Below are positions 11,946 to 19,939 of a DNA stretch of 64,000 nt, in pieces. Source of the stretch: Hemerocallis citrina (lineage: Eukaryota; Streptophyta; Magnoliopsida; Asparagales; Asphodelaceae); NCBI GenBank assembly GCA_017893485.1, contig CM030366.1:77629227-77693226 (forward strand), in the 5' to 3' direction. Under the pieces are notes generated by a model. It saw only the letters and a program-made list of their open reading frames with translations, did not search any database and was not told the DNA's origin. Position numbers and translations under genes: made by a program. Position 1 is the stretch's first letter, and each line of letters starts with the position of its first letter.

Positions 11946-12339
11946 GAGCCTAGGTTATCAATTGCTTATATCTTGAAGTCTAGAATACACTAGTTATAGT
12001 TATTACTTACATGATCATATTGTCCCAGTTCCTTGCTTACTTCCATTTTGTATTTGTATTTCTACTTCTTGTTTCTTCCATGTTATATCTTATTATATTA
12101 CCCTTTTTGCTGCTTGTTGCTACTTGCTGCCCGAAACTTGCTCTAACGGGAACTTTTCTATTTTTCTTTGAGTTAATAATTATACAGGTACTGATGGACC
12201 CGACGAGCAGACTCTCTAGACGATCGTTGCTGTTTCCTTACTATTTCATGTTATTTTTCTTTCAGTCGCTATTTTATCTAGTTGTTATAGCGAACTGCTT
12301 ATCATATTATTTTAATTCTGGCACCTTATACTCCCGGGT

Positions 12340-13135
12340 TGATGCGGTTTATTTCTGGGAGACGTGTGGATGCACCAGGTGTGAGTTCGGACTCAATTTG
12401 TATTTGAAGGAGAAAGCTGCTCGTCTGACGACCTTCGGCTGACCGGGCGGAACCTGCGGTGACCTCGGAATGAGGCAGAGATCTGGGCTCGGATCAGAAG
12501 GTTCGGATCCGAGGTCTTGTGTACCTGCAGACGGTCCTGAAACACCGAGGTTTGTCCCGGTGGCGGACCCTCCGACGATCTAGTCAGTCTCTGTGAGAGA
12601 GTAGCAATAACTAGGTGAATTTAAGTGGTAAAAGATTGATTACCTCAAAAGGTGGGTGAGGGTCAAGTATTTATAGAGAATCCCAACTGGGTTTGGTTCC
12701 GCTTGGGGGCCGGGTCTGGATCCGAAAGCCCATGGGCCTGACGTGGCAGAAGGCTCAGGGGGTTTAGGGCGGACGTGGTAATACCAGGAGCGGTATAGGG
12801 CTGACGTGGCAAAACCCTCGGTGGTATTTGGAGCTGACATGGCTGATCGTAGGTCTCCTGTGCTTATGGGAGCATCGGAGGGCCTAGGCTGTGCTAGGTC
12901 ATCCCCATGCTTCGCCAGAAAGGGGGGACGGCCCGTGGGGCTGTCACGGATCGGATGCTGAGGACCACTGAGGCTCATCGGATACGAGGAGGCCAGTTCC
13001 GTGGGGGTGAACTTGAGGTTCGGCGCCGACCCTGCAATGGTTCGAAGGCGAACTAAATTGCTATATTTACCTTTCTTGAGTGAGAGTTGTATTGGGCCCA
13101 GGTTGGGCACCCCAGGCCATTTTTACCCTACTACA
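12340..13135 (-). repeat. Tat element 3' LTR
   Basis: On the minus strand it starts TGTAGTAGGG and ends CCGCATCA. A TATA-like CTCTATAAATAC on the minus strand lies at 12668-12679. It is paired with 22849-23643. Plus-strand ORFs here have no support. Confidence 0.92.
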
Positions 13136-13160
13136 CAAGCCCCCCACTCCTGCGGGGGTG
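13136..13160 (-). other. Tat element polypurine tract
   Basis: On the minus strand the bases just before the 3' LTR read about GGAGTGGGGGGCTTG, the purine-rich primer expected at this position. Confidence 0.6.
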
Positions 13161-13184
13161 CGGGAGCTAGCCGGGGAGGAGTGT

Positions 13185-14010
13185 TCATGGTCGTGGAAAT
13201 GGGATGGCGAACCGTTGAATCTTCCGGAGAAGAGTACCCTGGTGTTCGACCCAACCTCGAGATGACGAGGGATTATGTGTTGACAAAAGTGATGGCGAGC
13301 CGTTGTTTCTTCCTGAGAAGAGTACCCTGGTGCCAGACCGAACCTCGAGATGAGGAGGGATTATGGGTCGGTAAGGGTGATGGCGAGCCGGTGGATCTTC
13401 CGAAGAAGAGTACCCAGGTGCCAGACCGGACCTCGAGCTGGCGAGGGATTATGGGTCGGTAAGGGTGATGGCGAGCCGTTGTTTCTTCCTGAGAAGAGTA
13501 CCCTGGTGCCAGACCGAACCTCGAGATGAGGAGGGATTATGGGTCGGTAAGGGTGATGGCGAGCCGGTGGATCTTCCGAAGAAGAGTACCCAGGTGCCAG
13601 ACCGGACCTCGAGCTGGCGAGGGATTATGGGTCGGTAAGGGTGATGGTGAGCCGTTGTCTCTTCCTGAGAAGAGTACCCTGGTGCCAGACCGAACCTCGA
13701 GATGAGGAGGGATTATGGGTCGGTAAGGGTGATGGCGAGCCAGTGGATCTTCCGAAGAAGAGTACCCAGGTGCCAGACCGGACCTCGAGCTGGCGAGGGA
13801 TTATGGGTCGGTAAGGGTGATGGCGAGCCGTTGTTTCTTCCTGAGAAGAGTACCCTGGTGCCAGACCGAACCTCGAGATGAAGAGGGATTATAGGTCGGT
13901 AAGGGTGATGGCGAGCTGGTGGATCTTCCGAAGAAGAGTACCCTGGTGCCAGACCGGACCTCGAGCTGGCAAGGGATTACGGGTCGGTAAGGGTGATGAC
14001 GAGCCGCGGT
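13185..14010. repeat. 88-bp tandem array, alternating as a 176-bp dimer
   Basis: About nine units of 88 bp; the marker AGTACCC recurs at 13321, 13409, 13497 and 13585. Two variants alternate: one with TTCTTCCTGAGAAG and CGAGATGAGGA, the other with GATCTTCCGAAGAAG and CGAGCTGGCGA, so the real period is 176 bp. It sits beside the 3' LTR on the pol strand. Tandem repeats in the 3' untranslated region are known from Tat elements. ORFs in it are artefacts of the repeat. Confidence 0.95.
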
Positions 14011-14470
14011 GTTTCAGAGGGATTAAGCGGGGCGGTCTGCTGCCTTTGCGGCGCTTAGAAGGCGCTCCGGGATCTGTGCAGGTGTTCCAATTTCCTAGGG
14101 GCATTAATGGTGCCGCCTAATAAATGCATGGCGCATGGGCTTCCGTCGTTTGGCTTTCCCCACGCCATAGTGGCAGGACAACGGTAGAGGTTATAAATAC
14201 CTAATTCCCCCCTGAGGATTCGATCACAGCAAGGGTGGTCCATTGGCCGCCAGAGGTGTCTGCTTCGGCGGACGTCTCTTTCTTAAAAAAATTTATTCCC
14301 CGATCCGGATTGGTGGTGACTCTGCCGTCCGGATCCCTTTTCGGTTCAGACGGCCCTTACACGGTTGTCTGGTCCGAGAGAGATCCGGACGGGAGTGGTG
14401 CTCACCGTGTTCTGGGCCTGAGGCTGAAGAGCCTCGGATATGGGGGGCGATTTGCTTTCCGACAGGGTCC
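14011..14470. other. Spacer between the 88-bp array and the counter-strand gene
   Basis: GC-rich sequence without a supported gene. A plus-strand TATA-like TTATAAATAC is at 14191-14200, and 14480-14600 continues into two direct repeats. ORFs on both strands overlap each other and show no motif. Confidence 0.5.
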
Positions 14471-14705
14471 CAGGCGATGGTGGCTTTTCTACCACCCTTG
14501 AACAGTTTTGGGGTTTCGGCTGCCGAGGCTGTAAGCCCCCAGCTGTTCGTGGGTGAGAAAGGAGCCGACCGAGTCCTGGAGCCCGGGGCGCAGGCGATGG
14601 TGGCTATTCTTCCACCCGGGAACAATTCGGGGTTTCAGCTGCCGAGGTCGTAAGCCCCGAGTTGTTCGCGGGTGAGAGGTGAGCCAACCGAACCCTGGAG
14701 CCTTA
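14471..14705. repeat. Two 120-bp direct repeats
   Basis: CAGGCGATGGTGGC begins at 14471 and again at 14591, followed by diverged copies of the same roughly 120-bp sequence. They lie just upstream of the putative promoter of the counter-strand gene. Confidence 0.85.
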
Positions 14706-14890
14706 AATCTTAAGTAAAACATTGCCTCCGCCGAGCCCTCCATCCGAACCGACCCCTGTACAGGGCTGCCAGCCTGGCGCTGGGTGACGTCAGCAGCGCA
14801 CGTTTCGAGGTCGTGGAGCGATTCTCCAGGTGGCAGTTGCACGTCAATCGGTGAATAGTAACTGCGAAAATCGAGGAGTCGTTTCTATCC

Positions 14891-15057
14891 TCTATAAATG
14901 TTCTCCCCTCTCCTCTCATCGCCCACTTTTTTCTCGCTCCTTACTTTTCAAAAAATCTTCCAACTCTTCAGTGTTCGTCCCTTCAGTTTCCTGCAGTAGG
15001 CTCGTTCTTCCGAAGTGATCTCAGGTTAGCTGGTAAGTCTGTTTAGCTTAGACACAG
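14891..15057 (+). promoter_or_regulatory. Putative promoter and leader of the counter-strand gene
   Basis: TCTATAAATG at 14891-14900 is a good TATA box. It is followed by a pyrimidine-rich stretch (TTCTCCCCTCTCCTCTC) and a leader of about 150 bases to the ATG at 15058. TATA box, spacing and CT-rich start region fit a plant RNA polymerase II promoter on the plus strand, opposite to pol. Confidence 0.55.
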
Positions 15058-17941
15058 ATGGATAGGGCTCAGTCTGGCTCGTCGGCGTCGACGTCTGGAG
15101 GGGGAGTGAAGCCTGTCTTCAAATCGACTTCGTGGGAGGAGACGGTAAGCGAGGAGGAGGTGGTACATAACGTGAAGCCGTTGCGATCTCGGAGGCATTT
15201 CGTGGTGGATAGTAGCGACTCTGAGGAGGGGGGCGGTAGTTCAGACGAAGTCCGGACTCCAGGGTTGGTTTCCGGAGAGGAGGGTGGTCCCGAAGGGGAT
15301 GGCCCCGAAGGGCCTCGGAATCTGACCGGTCTGGCTCGGTTGTCTACACCCTCGCCGGAGCGAGCCAAGAAGAAGAGGGCTCCGAAGAAGAAGAAGGGGT
15401 CGGGGATCGGCGGCTCGAGTCAGGTGCCTGTTTACGGTGACCTGACGATAGGATCGTCTGTACAACCCAAGCCTTTCCGTTGCTATCCCGACGATCTCTC
15501 CGATAAGGAGCTCTCTGGGGTTCAGCCATCGTCGTCGAGCCGAAAGAGGGTGAAGGTGGACGCACAACCGACAGTTCTGGAGGCAGGCGACTTAGGGGCT
15601 CTGCAGTTGGCATACTACATTGGGTCCACTTATGAGCTTATGCTGCCGAACTCTACTCTTCGGCCGACCGACCCCCTGCCGGATAGGTATTGCATCTTCC
15701 CTGTGGACGCCTTTATCTCCGGACTGAGGCTGCCGATCCACCCATTCGTTCGGGAGGTGCTGAATTAGGCGTCTTTGGCGCCGATGCAGTTTGGGCCGAA
15801 CTCCTAGAAGCAGATCGTCTGCTTCGTGCTGATGTGCGAAGAGCAGAAGGTACCCCTGCGGCTGAATGTGTTCCGAGCGATGTTGATGATCGGCTCATCA
15901 TCAGAGGGAGTATACTATATCTCGCCTCGTGGTAAGGGGAAGGTAGTCCACGGTCACCCTGATTCTATCAAGTTTTGGAAGAAGAAATATCTGGTGATCC
16001 GGAGTGAGGATCCTTGGGATATTCCCACTCGGTGGAACCATTCTAAGCCGAGCTATGAAATGCCGAGGCCGGGGGACCTGACGGCTGAGGAGTGGAGGTT
16101 TGTTGAGCGCCTCCGTCTGTCGTACAGCATCAATTGGGCGAAGGTGACAGAGGCCCACCTGGCGAGTGTTGGACTGAGCCCGGTCGTACTTTCTAGTATG
16201 TGGTTGTTTCTTTTCTCCCGATCTTCTTGTACTTTCTTGCTCATTGTTCTTAATGAATTTTTTTACAGATATGGATGAAGAATCGATTAGGGCACTGAGG
16301 CTCGCTATGAAGAAGAAGAAGGCCGAGAAGAAGGGGGACGCGGTGAAGACGACCGAATTGTCCCAGGTGGTCTCCAAGGCCCCAATTCAGCCGAGGGCCA
16401 AAAGGACTCGCTCGGAGACAGGCGGGGATGCGGTGGTTCAGGAGGGCTTGGATCAGGGCAGGGCTACTGACCTTGATAAGGGGAAGGGTCCCCTGGTGGA
16501 TACCGGGATAGAGGAGAGACTTCGGCGACTGTGGGTGCCGAATTGGTCGATCCGCGAGGGTGATTGCCTGGTCCGAGGGCACCAGGCCGTGGAGGTTGCA
16601 GATAAGCTGGCGACCCCTCGGGACCGTTCGGATATGAAGGCCCAGACCCTGGACAAGGCGTACGTGCATCTTGCGCAGGCCAATGTGCTGGTAAGTCAAC
16701 CGGACCCACTTGCTTTCAGATCATGTCGCTAAGAAAGGTTTCTTAGTATTGTCGGGCTGCTGCAGGCGACCGTGCAGGGGGCCCACGTGAGAGGCCTTTA
16801 TGAGGCGGCTTTGCAGCGAGAGCGAGACCGGGCTGACAAGGCCGAGCAGGAGGTGAAGGAGTTGAAGGTAGAGCTCGAAGGCTCTCATAGGAGGGAGACA
16901 GAAATGAAGGCGGCCTTCGACAAGGAGAAGGAGGAATGGGCAAAGACGATGGCGGCTCAGGAGAAGATTTCGGCGAAGGAGAAGGATGAGTTGACGGAGT
17001 CGTGTCAGCTCCTGGTGATCAAGGCCCAGGACAACTGTTATGCAAAGGCCCTCAGTCATGTGAGGCACTTCTATCCTACTATCGACCTGTCCAACTTCGA
17101 GTTTGATATGGAGATTGAGGGGACACCGAAGACCCCTGGCGAACAAGGGCCCGATGGTGACCAGGCTACCGACCCCCCCGTGAACCCGACCGACACTGAG
17201 GTGGGAAAACTAGTTGTATAATTTTTGTCCTTCTTTTTCCTTCTCTCGATTGTATTTGCCTTCCGCGGACTGGCCACCGCATGTTTTGTATGGAGAAACT
17301 AAACTTATAAAAAGAGGGTTTTTGGCTGGCCAAGTGTTTTGACCTTGAATACTTCCGAACCTCCTTTCTTATATGTTTTGAGTGGGCTGGTTCTCTTGTA
17401 GGTTATGGCTCCCCCTCCTGAAGCGGACCCCCGTCGTTCCGGCGTGGCGTGGCTTCGGAGCAAGGTTGAGGCCCTGGAGGCCACTTTGGTTCGGTACCGA
17501 AAGGGGGCCCGTGATACTGATGCGGCTTTCAATTACTACAGGAACAAGTTCGAAGCCCTTAGTGAGGAGGCAAGCCGGCTGAGGAGGGCGATGGCAGATC
17601 GGGAGCTCGGGGGCGCCGGTCTTGGATATACTATGTCTAGTTCCTCGGTGCAGAGGCCCTCCTCTGAAAAGCTACTTCGTGATGTGATAGTGGAGAAGGA
17701 GATGGAGATACACCGTTATAGGACGATGTTGGGCATCTCGATATCTTCCTCGGGGGATCGGCGAGCGGAGGGGGTTCCCTCTGCGATGCTTCTGATGGAG
17801 CATATGCGATCCGTTGACGCCCAGAGCTCCGTGGCCGGTGTGTCGACTGTGGCAGAACCGAAGGACCGTCTTGACGAAGAGAGAGCTCCAAGTTGTTCGG
17901 TCGGAGTGATCCCGCCCCTCGCTGGATCCGAGGAGCCCTAA
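15058..17941 (+). pseudogene. Counter-strand spliced gene of the Tat element (gypsy-type transposon ORF, Transposase_28-like)
   Basis: Four putative exons stay in one frame: 15058-16195, 16269-16690, 16766-17200 and 17402-17941. Introns of 73, 75 and 201 bp begin GTATGT, GTAAGT and GTGGGA and end ACAG, GCAG and GTAG. Stopping at TAA 17219 without the last intron is an alternative. The N-terminus is acidic and serine-rich (SSDSEEGGGSSDE). Residues about 180-375 (LPIHPFVREVLN ... GVYYISPRGKGKVV) resemble, from memory, the plant gypsy-type transposon domain PF04195. Exon 2 is lysine-rich and exons 3-4 look like coiled coil. Two TAGs (15766 and about 15811), both explicable as TGG-to-TAG, interrupt exon 1. 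The gene converges with pol. It is not one of the standard retrotransposition proteins, and its function is unknown. Confidence 0.7.
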
Positions 17942-18008
17942 AGCGGTGATTTCCTTTAGTTTGAGATGAGTGGAGTGGTCCTGTAACGGTCTTTGTTTGT
18001 TTTCCCCG

Positions 18009-18035
18009 AATAAAATAAAAGAGTATGAAATAAAG
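18009..18035 (+). terminator. Putative polyadenylation signal of the counter-strand gene
   Basis: AATAAAATAAAA and a second AAATAAA lie about 70 bases after the stop at 17941, in otherwise GC-rich sequence. This fits a 3' end for the plus-strand transcript, before it meets the integrase end at 18365. Confidence 0.5.
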
Positions 18036-18364
18036 AAATCTTTTCCTTCTTTGCTCTGGTCAGCGATGTGGTGAAGGGCGGTGGAGGCGGGGTTTGGCTC
18101 CGCAGATTCGTGAAGGATCGACGTGGGGCAATAGGAAGACTCCCTGGTCCGGAGCTGGGTCGACCCTACCGAGACTCTTGGGGACGATACCGGAGCGTGA
18201 ACCTGGGTGCCGATCCCCTTGTCCGGTACCAGGTCGAAGTTGCCGAGGTATTTGGATTTTGACAAAAAGAGACTTCTTTTATACCAGATAGGGAGGGTCG
18301 TTGAAGTGGCCCTTTACACACGAAAGCTTACATCAGTTTTAATTTACTTTAGTCAGGCTAGCAC
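18036..18364. other. Convergent spacer in the Tat element
   Basis: About 330 bases between the 3' ends of the counter-strand gene and integrase. Overlapping ORFs on both strands have no recognisable motif. Confidence 0.5.
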
Positions 18365-19708
18365 CTAGGCTCGCTCTTCCAGGAATTTCATTAGGTGCTC
18401 GGCGTTCCAGGGTCGGCTGATGGGTCGGTCGTCCATATCCGCCAGTCGGTATGTACCAGGGCGGACAGCCTCGACTACACAGTATGGGCCTTCCCAGTTG
18501 GGAGCCAATTTCCTCTTCTTGGTTGGATCGGAGACAGATAGCTTTCGTAATACCAGGTCACCTGCCTTGATGTTTGTGGGTCGGACCTTCTTGTTGTAGA
18601 ACCTCTCGATCCGTTGCCGGTAGATGCTTCTCCGGATTGAAGACTTCTCTCGTACCTCGGCGACGAGGTCCAGGTTGGCCCTCAGGCCGGACGCATTGTC
18701 AGCTTCATCGAAGGCTATGATCCGGGGAGAAGGTAATCCGACCTCGACGGGGATGACTGCCTCAGTCCCATAGGTCAGACTGAATGGTGTCTCCCCCGTG
18801 GGGATCCTCTGGGTGGTTCGGTGCGCCCATAGTACGCTAGGCAGTTCCTCGACCCACAGCCCTTTGGGGGAACTGTCGAGGCGCTTTTTGAGGCCGTCGA
18901 GGATTTGCCTGTTCGCGTTCTCCGCTTGGCCGTTGGACTGAGGGTGGCAAATGGCGGAGAAATGCTGCTGGATGCCGATGTCCGCACAGAAGGTTTGGAA
19001 GTTTTGACCTTGGAACTGGGTTCCGTTGTCTGTGACGAGGACTCGAGGGATTCCGAACCGGCAAATGATGTTCTTCCAAAAGAACTGTTGCACTTGGCGC
19101 TCGGTGATGCTGGACAGTGGTTCGGCTTCGATCCACTTGGTGAAGTAGTCGATGGCGACGATCAGGAATTTCTTTTGTCCCACCGCTGGGGGGAAGGGCC
19201 CCACAAGGTCCATACCCCACATGGCGAAGGGCGTAGGGCTTGCCAGGGACCGGAGATTGGCTTGAGGAAGCCTTTTGATAGGGGAGAATCTTTGGCAGGG
19301 GCCGCACCTCTTGACTAAGTCTTGTGAGTCTTGGAGCATGGTTGGCCAATAGTACCCCTGATTCAGGGCCTTCCGAGCAAGCGTCCTGCTCCCCATGTGG
19401 CATCCGCCGATCCCCTCGTGCAGGTCTCTGAGGGCGTAGCTGGCCTCGTCGCTGGTGAGGCAGCGGAGGTATGGTTTGCCGTCGGCCAAGGTGTACGAGC
19501 GTTTGAAGAGGATGTCATCGATCATGACAAACCTTTCAGCTTGGACTCTGACTCGTCTGGCCTCGGCTCTGTCTTCAGGAAGCTCGGCACTGATTAAGAA
19601 TCTTCGGATGGGAGTGGTCCAGTCGTCCGGGCTGGTCCCATCTTGCACACACATCGCTTCCGGCTCTGGGTCACTGATACTTGGTTTTAGGAGGACTTCT
19701 ATGAGCAC
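18365..19708 (-). CDS. Integrase of the Tat element (C-terminal part of pol)
   Basis: The 447-residue frame joins element cDNA to host DNA. The HHCC zinc-binding domain is H97, H104, C135 and C138. The catalytic triad is D167 (MWGMDLVGP), D227 (VTDNGTQF) and E263 (NGQAENAN), with the DD35E spacing of retroviral-type integrases. A GPY motif (EGPYCVVEAV) lies near residue 407, and no chromodomain follows, which fits Tat. The ATG at 19708 is probably not a real start: the upstream pol frame reads into it and is broken only by stops in 19709-19939. The frame ends at the TAG next to the convergent spacer. Confidence 0.88.
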   Translation of the reverse strand: MLIEVLLKPSISDPEPEAMCVQDGTSPDDWTTPIRRFLISAELPEDRAEARRVRVQAERFVMIDDILFKRSYTLADGKPYLRCLTSDEASYALRDLHEGIGGCHMGSRTLARKALNQGYYWPTMLQDSQDLVKRCGPCQRFSPIKRLPQANLRSLASPTPFAMWGMDLVGPFPPAVGQKKFLIVAIDYFTKWIEAEPLSSITERQVQQFFWKNIICRFGIPRVLVTDNGTQFQGQNFQTFCADIGIQQHFSAICHPQSNGQAENANRQILDGLKKRLDSSPKGLWVEELPSVLWAHRTTQRIPTGETPFSLTYGTEAVIPVEVGLPSPRIIAFDEADNASGLRANLDLVAEVREKSSIRRSIYRQRIERFYNKKVRPTNIKAGDLVLRKLSVSDPTKKRKLAPNWEGPYCVVEAVRPGTYRLADMDDRPISRPWNAEHLMKFLEERA

Positions 19709-19939
19709 CGTCTGATCGAGGCCCTCGAAGGAGGAAGAGGCAAGTTTGGATAACGCGTCTGCTTAAGCGTTCTGTTCCCTGGGGACTCTGATAACCGCAG
19801 CACAGCTGAAGGATGCCAGGAGTCGCTTGACTGCCGCCAAATACCTCATCATGCGTTCATCGTGGGCTTCGTATTCTCCGGTGATCTGATTGACCACGAG
19901 TTGAGAATCACTAAAGGCCTAGATTTGCTTGGCTCCGGC
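19709..19939 (-). pseudogene. Interrupted second RNase H of the Tat pol
   Basis: This continues the pol frame between RT/RNase H and integrase. The readable parts AFSDSQLVVNQ and ADALSKLA are typical of the extra RNase H of Tat elements, including a catalytic Asp. Three in-frame stops occur (GCTTAAGCA near 19765, and near 19922 and 19938). Each can be explained by a single C-to-T or G-to-A change. They separate integrase from RT, so this copy could not make a complete pol. Confidence 0.85.

Noticed and set aside
13001..14120. Several ORFs of 60-156 residues on both strands over the 88-bp array
   Set aside because: The 88-bp repeat itself produces periodic open frames; both strands are open at once and no motif is present.
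15069..17277. Minus-strand ORFs opposite the counter-strand gene
   Set aside because: They are shadows of GC-rich coding sequence on the plus strand; only the plus frame has consistent splicing, a coiled coil and a domain-like part.
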